64,000 bases of DNA from Azoarcus sp. (GCA_030604735.1 JAUVVG010000001.1:124001-188000), one strand, 5' to 3'. Shown: positions 53,015-63,876, counted from the stretch's first letter. Numbers and translations: made by a program. Notes: a model not told the origin generated them from the letters alone.

Positions 53015-53952
53015 TTCCCTCCTCCGGTGGATTGATAGCATCCCGTTCGGATGCCGAACTGAACTCGGCGCTTGGAGGCGACGGTTGCTTCGTTGACTAC
53101 GGCGCCTGCGTGGTGCGGGTCCGGTCTGTGGCGCATCCCTTCACCGATCTGCTGCGTCGGGTTTATGGCGCGTTTCCACTCCAAGCGTCGGCCGAGTTCG
53201 CCGATTTTCATGTTGAACTGGTGCCTGGCAAGGGTGTGCGGCGATGGTTGCGGCCGACTGCTCGTTTCCGTATCGACGGGGTCGAACCGTTCGAACCGTT
53301 TCCGGCGACCAGCACGCTGCCCTTGTTCGAATGGGGAGTGAATTGGTGTTTCGGCCAACGTTTCAACCAGCATGTGCTGCTCCATGCCGGCACACTGGCG
53401 ATCGGCGAGCGCGCGGTCGTGATGCCGGCGGTGCCCGGATCCGGGAAGAGCACCTTGTCGGCAGCGATGATGTTGCGCGGGTTTCGCCTGCTGTCCGATG
53501 AATTCGGGGTGCTGAAGCCGGAAACCGGTGAGTTGCTGGCGATGTTGAAGCCGGTGGCGCTGAAGAATCAGTCGATTGGAGTGATCCGCGCCTTTTCCGG
53601 TGACGCCGTGCTGGGTCCGGTCTTTCCAGAGACGCGCAAGGGCGATGTCGCCCATCTCGCCCCGGACTTGGCGAGCGTGTCGGCGATACACCAGCCTGCA
53701 CGTCCCGCACTCGTCATTTTTCCGCGTTACGTCGAAGGTAGCGATCTGGAAGTGACGCCTCAGCCGCCCGAACAGGCGTTCGCCCGGCTTGCATTCAACA
53801 GTTTCAACTATGCGCTGCTCGGGCCGGTTTCGTTTCACGCGGTTGCGGATGTAGCGGAATCCTGTCCCGGCTATGCTCTGCGTTACAGTCGCCTCGACGA
53901 AGCCATAGACTGTATCGTTAGTCTGCTGGAAGACACGCGGGGGCCGCGGTGA
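53011..53952 (+). CDS. HprK-related kinase A
   Basis: 313 residues, related to the C-terminal domain of HPr kinase/phosphorylase. P-loop VPGSGKST at residues 141-148 preceded by LHAGTLAIGERAVVMPA, followed by LLSDEFGVLKPETGE (Walker-B-like Asp-Glu). The HprK-specific HPr-recognition region is not evident, so HPr is unlikely to be the substrate. Overlaps the PqqD-like gene upstream and the nucleotidyltransferase gene downstream. May phosphorylate a peptide or protein bound by the PqqD-like partner; this is inference. Confidence 0.8.
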   Translation: MIPSSGGLIASRSDAELNSALGGDGCFVDYGACVVRVRSVAHPFTDLLRRVYGAFPLQASAEFADFHVELVPGKGVRRWLRPTARFRIDGVEPFEPFPATSTLPLFEWGVNWCFGQRFNQHVLLHAGTLAIGERAVVMPAVPGSGKSTLSAAMMLRGFRLLSDEFGVLKPETGELLAMLKPVALKNQSIGVIRAFSGDAVLGPVFPETRKGDVAHLAPDLASVSAIHQPARPALVIFPRYVEGSDLEVTPQPPEQAFARLAFNSFNYALLGPVSFHAVADVAESCPGYALRYSRLDEAIDCIVSLLEDTRGPR

Positions 53953-55055
53953 TGCGCTTGCGAAGCAAGGGACGCGAGGTGGAAGCGCATCTGTTGCCCC
54001 TGCTCAGGGACATCGCCCATGCCGACACAATGACGCTGGCCGATTGGGATGCGACCTTGCGTCTGGCGCGCCTGGCACGGGTGCTGGGTGTGCTTGCACA
54101 CCGGATTCGTAGCGATCAGTCACGCTGGGCGCGAGTTCCCGAGCCTGTCAGGGGCCACTTGCGAGCATCGATCAATTATGCAGCCCATCGCGCCCAGATG
54201 GTCAGGATGGAGCTGGCTGCGCTGGACCGGGCCTTGCCGGCGGACATGCAGGTCATCGTACTCAAGGGGGCCGCTTATCAGCTTCAGGGGGTGCCGATTG
54301 CCCAAGGGCGCAGTCCGAACGACGTCGATCTGCTGGTCGCGCGCGCGGACCTCGACCGGGCCGAGTCAGTGTTGAACCAGGCCGGCTGGGTCTCGGAGGT
54401 CAGGGATGACTACGACCAGCGCTACTACCGCGAGTGGAGTCACGAGCTACCGCCGATGCGCTACCCAGGGCATGCGCTCGAAGTCGACTTGCACCATACG
54501 ATAGCACCGGTGACGAGCCACGCCCGCGCCGATGACAGATTGCTGTTCGACGGGCTGGTGCTGATCCCCGGCTCTCGCTACTGGGCGCTCGACCCCTGTG
54601 ATCAGATCATTCATGCGGCGGTGCACCTGTTCCAAGACTCGGAACTTGATGCACGGCTGCGTGATCTGGTCGATATCGATGGGTTGGTCCGTTTTCATCT
54701 TCGGGATGAGGGGACCTGGAACCGGCTGATCGAGCGGGCAGGGCGTCATGGAGCGACCCGGTTGCTTTGGTACGGACTGCATTACTGCAAGGCTTGGTTG
54801 GCAACGCCAGTGCCGGAGCGGGCATTGCGGCAGGCGCCGCCGCGTCGGGCGCAATGGGCGATGGACTGGGTTTTCAGTCGCGCGACCTTGCCACGTTTAC
54901 CCGATCGTCCGCCCGGCGCGATGGTCCGTCTTGCCGGGGCGTTGGGTCGGCTTCGCTATCACCTGCTGCGCATGCCGCCCGCGCTGCTGTTACGTCACCT
55001 CGCACACAAAACCTGGACGAGGCGTTTTGCCAGGCGCTCCGCTTCACCGCGATAA
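53952..55055 (+). CDS. nucleotidyltransferase-family protein
   Basis: 367 residues with the minimal nucleotidyltransferase signature: VIVLKGAAYQL (Lys105-Gly106) and SPNDVDLLVA (Asp124 and Asp126, metal ligands), then ALEVDLHHTIAPV as third acidic strand, fitting the uncharacterised NTP_transf_5 group. Starts in the stop of the kinase gene (TGATG at 53950-53954). Its last 61 bases overlap the convergent fructosamine kinase gene. Could attach a nucleotide or other group to the operon's target; unknown. Confidence 0.78.
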   Translation: MRLRSKGREVEAHLLPLLRDIAHADTMTLADWDATLRLARLARVLGVLAHRIRSDQSRWARVPEPVRGHLRASINYAAHRAQMVRMELAALDRALPADMQVIVLKGAAYQLQGVPIAQGRSPNDVDLLVARADLDRAESVLNQAGWVSEVRDDYDQRYYREWSHELPPMRYPGHALEVDLHHTIAPVTSHARADDRLLFDGLVLIPGSRYWALDPCDQIIHAAVHLFQDSELDARLRDLVDIDGLVRFHLRDEGTWNRLIERAGRHGATRLLWYGLHYCKAWLATPVPERALRQAPPRRAQWAMDWVFSRATLPRLPDRPPGAMVRLAGALGRLRYHLLRMPPALLLRHLAHKTWTRRFARRSASPR

Positions 55056-55918
55056 CCACGCCCAAACAGGTTGAGGTGGTTGAGGATGTGATAAAGCCGG
55101 TAGAGCGGTTTGCGGTCTTCGCTGTCCTCGGCGGGGGGGTGCTGGCGGCGATATTCGGCGTAGAAGCTGGCCGGGAAGCCGCCGAACAACTCGGTCATCG
55201 CGAGGTCCGATTCGGGGTCGCCATGATGGACTGCCGGGTCGAATACGACTGGCGTGCCGGTGGGGTCGATTGCGGCGTTACCGTGCCACAGGTCGCCATG
55301 CAGCAGGGCGGCTGGTGGCCGATAGTCCAGGAATAGTGCCGGCACCCGGTCGAACAGCCTTAGGCCGAGTTGTTGCAGCTCGCCATCGAAACCCTTGAGT
55401 CGGGCGAGTGCGAACTGAGGCTTGAGCCGCTGTTCGACAAAAAATCGTGCCCAATTTGGTGATGGCGTATTGGTTTGCGGCGTCGCACCGATGAAGTTGT
55501 CACGCGGCCAGCCGAACGACTCGCCGATGCTGCGATGCATCTGTGCCAGCGCTTTGGCGAAGCGGGTGCCGTCGTCGGCGGTCGCGAGCGGGCGAAGTTC
55601 GAGGTGCTCCAGCACCAGCCAGGCCTGGTGTTCGTCTTCACCCAGGGTGATGAGTTTCGGAACCCGCAGCGTGCCAGTTCGATCGATCGCATCCAGGCCG
55701 TCGGCTTCGGCGGCAAACATCCCGGCGCTGGCGGGTGTTCCCAGTTTGACGAAATAGCGGGTTCTACCGTCGCTCACGATCCGAGCGTCGTGAATGCAAC
55801 CGCCCGAGACCGCAGCCGACTCGCGCAAGGTAAAGGCCTGGCCGGTCGCGGTGCGAATCGCGCTTTCGATGCTTGCCAGGGCCGTGCGCTCAGGGTCGGC
55901 TCTCGTGCCGGAGCTCAT
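54995..55918 (-). CDS. fructosamine kinase family protein
   Basis: 307 residues, aminoglycoside-phosphotransferase fold. Features: SGGCIHDARIVSDGRTRYFVKLG N-terminal lobe with the ATP-binding Lys, catalytic loop LLHGDLWHGNAAIDP and the metal-binding DPAVHHGDPESDLAM. Family members phosphorylate ketosamines so that glycated proteins can be repaired. ATG 55918 overlaps the stop of the upstream Ser/Thr kinase gene (ATGA at 55915-55918). The 3' end overlaps the convergent nucleotidyltransferase gene by 61 bases. Confidence 0.92.
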   Translation of the reverse strand: MSSGTRADPERTALASIESAIRTATGQAFTLRESAAVSGGCIHDARIVSDGRTRYFVKLGTPASAGMFAAEADGLDAIDRTGTLRVPKLITLGEDEHQAWLVLEHLELRPLATADDGTRFAKALAQMHRSIGESFGWPRDNFIGATPQTNTPSPNWARFFVEQRLKPQFALARLKGFDGELQQLGLRLFDRVPALFLDYRPPAALLHGDLWHGNAAIDPTGTPVVFDPAVHHGDPESDLAMTELFGGFPASFYAEYRRQHPPAEDSEDRKPLYRLYHILNHLNLFGRGYRGEAERLAKRLVQVLCAR

Positions 55919-57204
55919 ACGCTGGCGATCCGCGTGTTCGCCAGCGACAGACGCGTGGACAACACTTCCAGAAAGGCCTTGTAGAAGTGCATGCGGCAGG
56001 TGTCCGAAGCGCGTTGCAGCGCGCCCGCGCTGATCCTCACCACGCTTGCCGGGGTGGCGGATTCGACCGAGGCCGAGCGTACCCCGCCGCCGGCCGAGAA
56101 CAAGGCCATCTCGCCGAAGCAGTCGCCGACGCCGAGCATGTTGAGCAGCTTGCCACGCTTCTTGACCTTGGCTTCACCGTCGGCGAGAAAGCAGAAATGG
56201 TCGCCGGTATCGCCCTCGCGCATCAGGAGTGCGCCGGTTTCGACCCGCTCCCATTTGGAAAAGCCGACGATTTCCCAAAGCTCGACATCGCTGAACTCGC
56301 GGAAGAAGTTCAGCTCGCGCAGGCGCTGGAAACGCTCGGTCTCCGGGATCGCGAGCGCCTCTATGGTCAGCGCCCGGTTCCGAAAAGCCTGGGCGAGGTC
56401 GTGCGAAAAATCGCTCCAGTCCTGATAGCGTTGATCGAGCTCCTTCTCCATCGCGCGCTGAACGATCAGACTCAACGCTTCCGGCACCTCCGGCCGCAGT
56501 TCGGTGACAGGCGGCGGGGACTCATTGGCGATCCGGTAGAGCAGGCTGTAATGGGTTTCGCCTTCGAACGGGAGCTTGCCGGTCAGTAGCTGATACATCA
56601 CCACGCCCAGCGAGTAGATGTCGGTGCGCTGGTCTACCGGCATCTCGCGGATCTGCTGCGGCGACATGTAGGCCGGAGAGCCGACGCCGAGCACCTGGGT
56701 GGCATCGCTGGCCGAGTGGAAGGCGGCGCCGAAATCGGACAGCTTGATGTCCTGGCCATCCGGATCGACCAGCAGGATGTTGGCCGGTTTGATGTCGCGA
56801 TGGGTGATGCCGTGGTGAAAGGCGTAGTCCAGCGCGCGGGTGCATTTGAAAATGATCTCGACGATGCGCGGGAAGGGCAGCAAGCGGTCCGGGCGGGTGA
56901 AGGCTTCCAGCGTGCCCCCCGGAACGTATTCCATCACGACATAGGCGTCGTCATCTTCGACCGAGGCGTCGTAGATCTGGGCGATGTGGGGGTGGTTCAG
57001 TTTGCCTGCCAGCGAGGCCTCGTTCATCAGCAGGTGTCGATACAGTCGTCCGCGCTCCGGGTCGTTCAGCATGTGCGGGTGAATCTGCTTGAGCGCGACC
57101 TCTCGCTGCGCAAAAGAGTCGTAGGCGAGATAGACGCGACTGGTGGCGCCCTCGCCGATCAGCCTTCTGATCTCGTATTTGCCGATCTTTTGCGCGGTCG
57201 ACAT
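55915..57204 (-). CDS. Ser/Thr protein kinase with C-terminal cyclic-nucleotide-binding domain
   Basis: 429 residues. Hanks-type kinase domain about residues 10-275: GEGATSRVYLA loop, VALKQ Lys39, catalytic HRDIKPANIL (135-144), DFG at 157, and APE-equivalent GSPAYMSPQQI. Residues about 300-425 form a cNMP-binding/Crp-like domain (REGDTGDHFCFLADGEAKVK; GVGDCFGEMALFSAGG). No TM segment, so it is cytoplasmic. The fusion suggests allosteric control by a cyclic nucleotide or related ligand. Translationally coupled to the fructosamine kinase gene. Targets unknown. Confidence 0.9.
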   Translation of the reverse strand: MSTAQKIGKYEIRRLIGEGATSRVYLAYDSFAQREVALKQIHPHMLNDPERGRLYRHLLMNEASLAGKLNHPHIAQIYDASVEDDDAYVVMEYVPGGTLEAFTRPDRLLPFPRIVEIIFKCTRALDYAFHHGITHRDIKPANILLVDPDGQDIKLSDFGAAFHSASDATQVLGVGSPAYMSPQQIREMPVDQRTDIYSLGVVMYQLLTGKLPFEGETHYSLLYRIANESPPPVTELRPEVPEALSLIVQRAMEKELDQRYQDWSDFSHDLAQAFRNRALTIEALAIPETERFQRLRELNFFREFSDVELWEIVGFSKWERVETGALLMREGDTGDHFCFLADGEAKVKKRGKLLNMLGVGDCFGEMALFSAGGGVRSASVESATPASVVRISAGALQRASDTCRMHFYKAFLEVLSTRLSLANTRIASV

Positions 57205-57219
57205 GGCGCGTCTGCGGGG

Positions 57220-58617
57220 TCAGGAAAGCGTTTTGCGGGCTTGGGCGATCGCCTGCCTGACCTGCTCCGGCGCCGTGCCCCCGATATGCTTACGTGAAGC
57301 GAGCGAGCCTTCGACGGTGAGGACCTGGAACACATCCTCTCCGATCAGCGACGAATAGACTTGCAGCTCGACGAGGCTGAAATCCGGCAGGTCGCGCCCA
57401 CTGGACTCCGCCGCGCGTACTGCCAGCGCGACCACCTCGTGCGCGTCGCGGAACGGCAGTCCCTTCTTGACCAGGTAGTCGGCCAGGTCGGTCGCGGTTG
57501 CGTAGCCCTGGGTCAGCGCAGCGCGCATCGCGTCTGCCTTGATCCGGATGCCGGTGATCATGTCGGCATAAATGCGCAAGGTGTCGATGACCGTATCGGC
57601 GGTGTCGAACAAGGGTTCCTTGTCTTCCTGGTTGTCCTTGTTGTAAGCGAGTGGCTGGCCCTTCATCAGGGTCAGCAGCGCGATCAGGCTGCCATTGACC
57701 CGGCCGGTCTTGCCCCGGACCAGTTCGGGCACGTCCGGGTTCTTCTTCTGCGGCATGATGCTGGAGCCGGTACAGAAGCGGTCGGCCAGGTCGATGAACC
57801 CGACCCGCGGGCTCATCCACATGATGAGTTCTTCGGACAGCCGCGACAAATGCATCATCAGCAGCGAGGATGCGGCGCAGAACTCGATCGCAAAGTCGCG
57901 ATCGCTGACCGCGTCCAGCGAGTTGGCACAGACTTCGTCGAAACCGAGTTCGCGGGCGACGAACTCGCGGTCTATCGGGAAACTGGTACCGGCCAGCGCG
58001 GCGCTGCCCAACGGCAGTCGATTGACTCGGCGGCGGACGTCGATGAAGCGCTCGGCATCGCGGCGGGTCATCTCGTAGTAGGCCATCAGATGGTGGCCGA
58101 AAGTCACCGGTTGGGCGACCTGCAGATGGGTGAAACCGGGGAGCGGCGTGTCGGCATGCTGCTCGGCGATGTCGAGCAGATTGGCCTGAAAGCTGCGGAT
58201 CAGAGCGAGAATCTGGTCGATCGCGTCCCGCAGCCACAGGCGGATGTCGGTGGCGACCTGGTCATTGCGGCTGCGGCCGGTGTGCATGCGCTTGCCGGCA
58301 TCCCCGACCAGCGCGGTCAGCCTTTTCTCGATGTTGAGATGGACGTCCTCGTCGTCCAGGCTCCAGATGAATTCGCCGCGCTCGATCTCCTGCATGATCA
58401 AGGCCATGCCGCGCTCGATATCGGCCAGGTCGCTCTTGTCGATGATGCCCTGCCTGGCCAGCATCTTGGCATGGGCGAGCGAGCCACGAATATCCTGCAT
58501 CGCCATGCGTTGATCGAAGAAAACCGAGGCAGTATAGCGCTTGACCAGATCGGAGACCGGTTCACTGAAACGGCCTGACCAGGCCTTGTCCGGGGAGGAG
58601 GTGCTAGTGTCTGTCAT
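57220..58617 (-). CDS. argH: argininosuccinate lyase
   Basis: Last enzyme of arginine biosynthesis; splits argininosuccinate to arginine and fumarate. 465 residues, with the superfamily signature [12 protein letters not shown], plus [15 protein letters not shown] and [18 protein letters not shown] 58617 gives [17 protein letters not shown], the usual start. Followed by the Ser/Thr kinase gene on the same strand after 15 bases, and divergent from the AlgR-like gene. Confidence 0.97.
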   Translation of the reverse strand: MTDTSTSSPDKAWSGRFSEPVSDLVKRYTASVFFDQRMAMQDIRGSLAHAKMLARQGIIDKSDLADIERGMALIMQEIERGEFIWSLDDEDVHLNIEKRLTALVGDAGKRMHTGRSRNDQVATDIRLWLRDAIDQILALIRSFQANLLDIAEQHADTPLPGFTHLQVAQPVTFGHHLMAYYEMTRRDAERFIDVRRRVNRLPLGSAALAGTSFPIDREFVARELGFDEVCANSLDAVSDRDFAIEFCAASSLLMMHLSRLSEELIMWMSPRVGFIDLADRFCTGSSIMPQKKNPDVPELVRGKTGRVNGSLIALLTLMKGQPLAYNKDNQEDKEPLFDTADTVIDTLRIYADMITGIRIKADAMRAALTQGYATATDLADYLVKKGLPFRDAHEVVALAVRAAESSGRDLPDFSLVELQVYSSLIGEDVFQVLTVEGSLASRKHIGGTAPEQVRQAIAQARKTLS

Positions 58618-58789
58618 GATATGCTGAATAGGAAGGCGTCGCTGCGGCCGCTGGCTTGAAAAGGCAGTCGAGAAAATGTACTCGGCCTGCGTTTCGTATC
58701 GCGACGAGTATAAAGCAAAAGCCGGTCTTGCCCGCACAGCGGGAGCGCATGGCGGGCGAGCGCAAGCAAGTCCTACCCGGAAGGAGTCG

Positions 58790-59551
58790 ATGAAGCTGGA
58801 GCGTTTGAAAGTCCTGATCGTGGATGACGAGGCCCCCGCCCGGACCCGGTTGCGGGATCTGCTAGACGATATCGCGGATCGTCAGCCGACCGAATTGATC
58901 GGCCTGGTGGCGAACGGCGTGGAGGCCTTGCGTCTGCTCGAGACGACGCCGGCCGATGCGGTGCTGGCGGATATCCGCATGCCCTTGATGGACGGGGTGG
59001 AACTGGCCAGGCATCTGGCCCGTTTCGAGCCACGCCCGGCGGTGATCTTTACTACCGCCTATGATCAGTACGCGGTAGAGGCCTTCGAGCTGGCGGCGGT
59101 CGATTACCTGCTCAAGCCGGTCCGGGGCGAGCGTCTGGCGGATGCTCTGGTCAAGGTCAGGCGCCAGCGTCCGCCTGCCGACGAGGCGCTGGCGGCCCTG
59201 CCCGGGCCGGGGCGACAGCATTTCAGTGTCAATGAGCGCGGCAGGATCCTGCTGGTGCCGGTGGCCGAAGTGCTTTATCTGAAGGCCGAGCTCAAATACG
59301 TCACTGCCGGCACCGCCGAGCGAGAGTACCTGCTCGACGAATCCCTGGTCCATCTAGAACAGGAGTTCCCGGAGCGTTTCTTGCGTATCCACCGCAACTG
59401 CCTGGTGGCGCGGTCCGCGATCGCAGGCGTCGAGCGGGTCGGCGAACACGAAGGAGAGGGGCATTGGGACGTATTGCTGAAGGGCACGGACGAGCGACTG
59501 CCTGTCAGTCGTCGGCAATGGGGCGTGGTCAAGCAGATGCTGCGCCTTTGA
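58790..59551 (+). CDS. algR: LytTR-family response regulator, AlgR-like
   Basis: 253 residues: receiver ([18 protein letters not shown]; phospho-Asp in [17 protein letters not shown]; Lys in [10 protein letters not shown]) and a C-terminal LytTR DNA-binding domain ([40 protein letters not shown]). ATG 58790 follows an AAGGAG site by 3-8 bases and gives the usual start. In Pseudomonas, algR lies between argH and hemC, and the same order holds here, but no FimS/AlgZ-type kinase gene is next to it. Symbol by synteny and family. Confidence 0.87.
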   Translation: MKLERLKVLIVDDEAPARTRLRDLLDDIADRQPTELIGLVANGVEALRLLETTPADAVLADIRMPLMDGVELARHLARFEPRPAVIFTTAYDQYAVEAFELAAVDYLLKPVRGERLADALVKVRRQRPPADEALAALPGPGRQHFSVNERGRILLVPVAEVLYLKAELKYVTAGTAEREYLLDESLVHLEQEFPERFLRIHRNCLVARSAIAGVERVGEHEGEGHWDVLLKGTDERLPVSRRQWGVVKQMLRL

Positions 59552-59569
59552 GGGGCGCTTTCAGGCCCT

Positions 59570-62332
59570 TTAGCCGCTGTTGCGCAGACCCGCCGCGATG
59601 CCGTTGATCGAGATATGGATGCCGAGCCGGATCCGCTCGTCGTCATGGGTCTCGCGGTGCCGCCTGAGCAACTCGACCTGCACGTGGTTGAGCGGATCGA
59701 GGTAGGGGAAGCGGTTGCGGATCGAACGCTTCAGCAAGGGGTTGCCGTCCAGCAGTTCCCGCTGGCCCGTGATCGCGAGGAGCGCCTCGACCGTGTCGTG
59801 CCACTCGGTCCGGATGCGGCCGAAGATGGTGTTTCGCAGCTGCTCGTCCTTGACCAGCTTGGCATAGCGCGAGGCGATCGCGAGATCGGACTTGGCGAGC
59901 ACCATGTCCATGTTGGACAGCAGCGAGGCGAAGAAGGACCAGTCCTTGTGCATCGCCTGCAGGTGAGCGAGCCCCTCCTCGGGATGGGCCGCCAGCCATT
60001 GTTTGACTGCGCTCCCGAAACCGAACCAGCCCGGCAACATCAAGCGGCATTGCGACCAGCTGAACACCCAGGGGATCGCCCGCAAGTCCTCGATGCGGGT
60101 GCTTTTCTTGCGCGATGCCGGACGGGAGCCGATGTTGAGTTCGGCGATCTCCGAGATCACGGTCGATTCCCAGAAGTAGCGCTCGAATCCCTCGGTCTCA
60201 TAAACCAGGCCGCGATAGGCGGCGAAGGCTGCATCTGACAAGGCCTGCATCGTGTCGAGGAAGTCGGCGCGGGGGGCCGGTGCCTTGCCTGACAGGAGCG
60301 TGGCTTCCATCGTTGCCGCGACCAGTACCTCGAGGTTGCGCAGGCCGACCTCCGGATTGCCATACTTCGCGGCGATGACTTCTCCCTGTTCGGTGAGTCG
60401 GATCTGCCCTTGCACCGCACCGCCCGGTTGCGCGAGGATGGCCTGGTAGCTGGGGCCGCCACCGCGCCCGACCGAGCCGCCGCGACCATGGAATAAACGC
60501 AACCTGACCTGATGCCGGGCGAAGATATCGACCAGCCCGATCTCTGCCTTGTAAAGCGCCCAGCCCGAAGTCAGAAAGCCGCCATCCTTGTTGCTGTCGG
60601 AGTAGCCGAGCATGATTTCATGGCTGCGCCCGCGGGCTTCGACCAGATGCATGTACACCGGCAGGGCGAACAAGGCGTCCATCACCGCTGGTGCATTTTC
60701 GAGGTCTTCGATGGTCTCGAACAGCGGGATGATGTTCGCATCGAGCGCCTGTTCATGCGGGCGCAGGATGCCGGCCTCTTTCAACAGCAGCGCGAGCTCC
60801 AGCATATCGGAGGCACTGTCGGTCTTGGAAATGATGAAGTTCGGGAGCGCGGCGATGCCGAAGCGTTGGTGCGCACGGCGGGCCGCGCGGAAGATCGCCA
60901 GCTCGGATTCGGTTTCCTGCGAGTAGTGGATATGCGGCGAGACCAGCGGCCGGGGTGATTCGATCTCGGCCGTCAGTCGCTCCACCCTGGCCGCTTCGTC
61001 CAAAGACAGATAATCCGTGCCGGGGTGCGCTATACCCAGCAGTTCGGCGACCACACGCTCGAATACGTCCGAGTTCTGGCGCAGGTCGATCGGGGCGAGG
61101 TGGAAGCCGGACACTTTGGCGGCGCGGCGCAGCATGCGCAGGCGACCGCGCGCGAGGGCCGCCGAGCCGTTGGCGACCAGCGACATGTGGATGGTGTCCA
61201 GGTCCTGAACAAAGGCCTCGGGTGAGGCATAGGGCTCGGCGGCCGCGACCGGATGGCGGGCAGGATCGGTGCCGAGCAGATCCCGGTGGGTTGCCGCGAG
61301 GCGGGCATAGATGCCGGTGATCGCGCGGCGGTAGGGTTCGTCATTACGGTGCGGCGAATGGTCTGGCGAGTTCGCCGCGAGCGTGAGCAGCGCATCGGAC
61401 GCGTTGATCAGCCCGACCGCCAGCGACAGCCGTGCCCCGAGGGCGTGCAATTCATCGAGGTAGAAGGACAGCACCAGCGAGGCCTGCATCGTCAGTGCCC
61501 GATCCAGCACCTCGGCGGTGACGAAGGGGTTGCCGTCACGGTCACCGCCGATCCAGCTGCCGACCTTGAAGAAGCCCGGCAGCTCGAGCGCTCCCAGGGC
61601 CGGGTCCCGGCTTGCGAGCAAATCCTCTATGCCGGCATACAGCCTGGGCAGCTGGCGCAGAAAAGTCGCGTCAAAATACGACAGACCGTTGGCGACTTCG
61701 TCGACCACCGACAGCCGGGCGGGCCGCAACATGCGGGTCTGCCACAGGGTCAATACCGCCTGCCGCAGCGCTTCGTCGTTCTCAGACAATTCATCCGGGG
61801 TCAACTGCATCCGGTCGCGCTGATCGAGTAGCCGCGCGATGTCGGCCTGACAGTTCAGGATGCTCTTGCGCTGGACTTCGGTCGGGTGTGCGGTCAGCAC
61901 GGGTGAAATCAGTGCGCCATCGAAGAAGGCGGACAGCTCGAGTGGCGTGTGGCCGTGCGTCAGCGCTCCTTGTACCGCCTTGGCCAGGCTGCCGTCCCTG
62001 GGTGCGGAGCCGGCGAGGCGGTGCACCCGGCTGCGGCGGATGTGGTGCTGGTCCTCGGCGATGTTGGCCAGATGCGAGAAGTAGCTGAAGCCACGCACGA
62101 CTTGTATCGTCTGTTCGCGGGATAGGGCGTCGAGAAGCGCCTCGAGCTCGGCTCGCGCACCATGGTCATCGTCGCGGCGGAAACGCACCGAGGTCTGGCG
62201 GATCCGCTCGATCAGATCGAAGGTGGCCTCGCCCTGCTGCACGCGGATGGTGTCGCCCAGCAGGCGGCCCAGCATGCGTATGTCGTCCCGCAACGGGGCG
62301 TCCTTGTCGGTGGGTCGGTTCATCGTGGTCAT
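59570..62332 (-). CDS. ppc: phosphoenolpyruvate carboxylase
   Basis: Anaplerotic enzyme forming oxaloacetate from PEP and bicarbonate. 920 residues. Catalytic His region [13 protein letters not shown] (about residues 141-153), second signature [18 protein letters not shown], glycine-rich [16 protein letters not shown], and C-terminal [10 protein letters not shown], which carries the allosteric end. ATG 62332 ([11 protein letters not shown]) or 62323 could start. Convergent with the AlgR-like gene. It supplies oxaloacetate during growth on acetyl-CoA-yielding substrates. Confidence 0.97.
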   Translation of the reverse strand: MTTMNRPTDKDAPLRDDIRMLGRLLGDTIRVQQGEATFDLIERIRQTSVRFRRDDDHGARAELEALLDALSREQTIQVVRGFSYFSHLANIAEDQHHIRRSRVHRLAGSAPRDGSLAKAVQGALTHGHTPLELSAFFDGALISPVLTAHPTEVQRKSILNCQADIARLLDQRDRMQLTPDELSENDEALRQAVLTLWQTRMLRPARLSVVDEVANGLSYFDATFLRQLPRLYAGIEDLLASRDPALGALELPGFFKVGSWIGGDRDGNPFVTAEVLDRALTMQASLVLSFYLDELHALGARLSLAVGLINASDALLTLAANSPDHSPHRNDEPYRRAITGIYARLAATHRDLLGTDPARHPVAAAEPYASPEAFVQDLDTIHMSLVANGSAALARGRLRMLRRAAKVSGFHLAPIDLRQNSDVFERVVAELLGIAHPGTDYLSLDEAARVERLTAEIESPRPLVSPHIHYSQETESELAIFRAARRAHQRFGIAALPNFIISKTDSASDMLELALLLKEAGILRPHEQALDANIIPLFETIEDLENAPAVMDALFALPVYMHLVEARGRSHEIMLGYSDSNKDGGFLTSGWALYKAEIGLVDIFARHQVRLRLFHGRGGSVGRGGGPSYQAILAQPGGAVQGQIRLTEQGEVIAAKYGNPEVGLRNLEVLVAATMEATLLSGKAPAPRADFLDTMQALSDAAFAAYRGLVYETEGFERYFWESTVISEIAELNIGSRPASRKKSTRIEDLRAIPWVFSWSQCRLMLPGWFGFGSAVKQWLAAHPEEGLAHLQAMHKDWSFFASLLSNMDMVLAKSDLAIASRYAKLVKDEQLRNTIFGRIRTEWHDTVEALLAITGQRELLDGNPLLKRSIRNRFPYLDPLNHVQVELLRRHRETHDDERIRLGIHISINGIAAGLRNSG

Positions 62333-62340
62333 GGCTCGTG

Positions 62341-62886
62341 TCAAGGTTGGAGCGTGGAGCGGGCTTGAAGAATCGCCTGCTCGACATAGTGGCTGTAAAA
62401 ATCCGGCAGTCTCATGCCCAGGATCGGTTCGCCGAGAATCTGGCCGTCGGGGCCATAAAGGGTCAGGGTCGGCGTGAAACGCGCATTCTGCTCCCGGGCA
62501 AAGCGGCGCTGGGTCGTCGCGCGTCCGGCGAAGTCGATCAGGGGGGCATCGGAGTCGAGGTCGATTTGCCGGAACAAGGCTGCGGCGTCGGTTTGCAACG
62601 ACATCGGAATCAGATGCATCCTGGCATGATCGCACCAACTGCAGTTGCGCTGACTGAACAGCACCACCAAGGGGCGACCACTCGCTGCGATCTGCGACGC
62701 TTCCTCACGCAAATCGGTGGGCTGCGCCAGGCCGGACCGTCCTTGACCTAGCGCAGGGGATGCGAAAAACGCCCATGCTAGAATCAGCCCCAAAAGTGCC
62801 GGCGGTAGTCGGAATGCGCTTGGCAGAGAGCGTGCAAGGCCCAGCCGGGGCTTGTCGCCCGACAGGGGCGCAGCCACATAGTCCAT
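62341..62886 (-). CDS. thioredoxin-fold protein with CxxC
   Basis: 181 residues: N-terminal TM/signal segment ([23 protein letters not shown]) and a thioredoxin-like domain with active site CSWC ([14 protein letters not shown]) and cis-Pro region [12 protein letters not shown]. Resembles SoxW-type periplasmic thiol-disulphide proteins. ATG 62886 was chosen for a compact signal; 62916 is an alternative that would overlap the hemC leader. Ends 8 bases before the ppc start on the same strand. Confidence 0.82.
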   Translation of the reverse strand: MDYVAAPLSGDKPRLGLARSLPSAFRLPPALLGLILAWAFFASPALGQGRSGLAQPTDLREEASQIAASGRPLVVLFSQRNCSWCDHARMHLIPMSLQTDAAALFRQIDLDSDAPLIDFAGRATTQRRFAREQNARFTPTLTLYGPDGQILGEPILGMRLPDFYSHYVEQAILQARSTLQP

Positions 62887-62919
62887 TATCGAATCACTCC
62901 AGAAACGAGTCCGCAAATC

Positions 62920-63864
62920 GTGAGCCTACCCCAGACAGAACGCCAACCCGAACGCATCGTCATCGCAACCCGCGAGAGCCGCCTGGCCCTTTGGCAGGCC
63001 GAGCATGTCAAGGCAAGACTGGAAGCATTGTATCCCGCGTGTCGCGTCGAACTGTTGGGGATGACCACCCGCGGCGACCAGATTCTGGACCGTCCGCTGG
63101 CCAAGGTTGGCGGCAAGGGATTGTTCGTCAAGGAGTTGGAGACGGCGCTGCTCGACGGCCGAGCCGACATCGCGGTGCATTCGATGAAAGACGTGCCGAT
63201 GCAGCTGGGCGCGGAATTCGTGCTGCCGGTCATCAGCGAGCGCGAAGTGCCGCTCGACGCCTTCGTCTCGAATCGCTATGAGCGGCTTGCCGACATGCCG
63301 CCGGGTGCGGTGGTCGGTACGTCGTCTCTGCGGCGCGAGTCCCAGATCCACATGCAGTATCCGTATCTTGCGGTGACCAGTCTGCGCGGCAACCTCGACA
63401 CCCGTTTGCGCAAGCTCGACGAGGGGCGGTACGACGCCATCATCCTGGCCGCGGCCGGTTTGAAACGGCTGGGGCTGGGCGAACGGATCCGGTCGGAGCT
63501 GCCGGCCGAGGTGTCGCTGCCATCGGCAGGGCAGGGCGCACTCGGAATCGAGTGTCTCGCGGGGCGGCTGGACCTCGAGGCCTGGCTCGCGCCCCTGCAC
63601 CACCCGGAAACGGCGGCCTGTGTGCTGGCCGAGCGCGCCGTGTCGCGCGCACTCGGGGGCAGTTGCGAAGTCCCGCTGGGCGCTTACGCGATCGTGCGTG
63701 ATGGCCAGATCTGGTTGCGTGGCTTCGTTTCCGCGCCGGATGGCAGTCGCGTGGTCCGCACCGAGCGCAACGGTCCGGTCGACCAGGCCGAGACCTTGGG
63801 ACTGGCGTTGGCCGAAGAGTTGCGGGTGGCGGGGGCCGACGAAATCATGGCCGCGCTGCCCTGA
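62920..63864 (+). CDS. hemC: porphobilinogen deaminase (hydroxymethylbilane synthase)
   Basis: Polymerises four porphobilinogens into hydroxymethylbilane on a dipyrromethane cofactor. 314 residues. Motifs: [39 protein letters not shown], catalytic Asp in [23 protein letters not shown], and the cofactor-attaching Cys in [13 protein letters not shown] (about residue 249). The frame begins at GTG 62920 (MSLPQTERQ). Followed by hemD after 12 bases. Confidence 0.96.
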   Translation: MSLPQTERQPERIVIATRESRLALWQAEHVKARLEALYPACRVELLGMTTRGDQILDRPLAKVGGKGLFVKELETALLDGRADIAVHSMKDVPMQLGAEFVLPVISEREVPLDAFVSNRYERLADMPPGAVVGTSSLRRESQIHMQYPYLAVTSLRGNLDTRLRKLDEGRYDAIILAAAGLKRLGLGERIRSELPAEVSLPSAGQGALGIECLAGRLDLEAWLAPLHHPETAACVLAERAVSRALGGSCEVPLGAYAIVRDGQIWLRGFVSAPDGSRVVRTERNGPVDQAETLGLALAEELRVAGADEIMAALP

Positions 63865-63876
63865 GCGGATTTCGCC

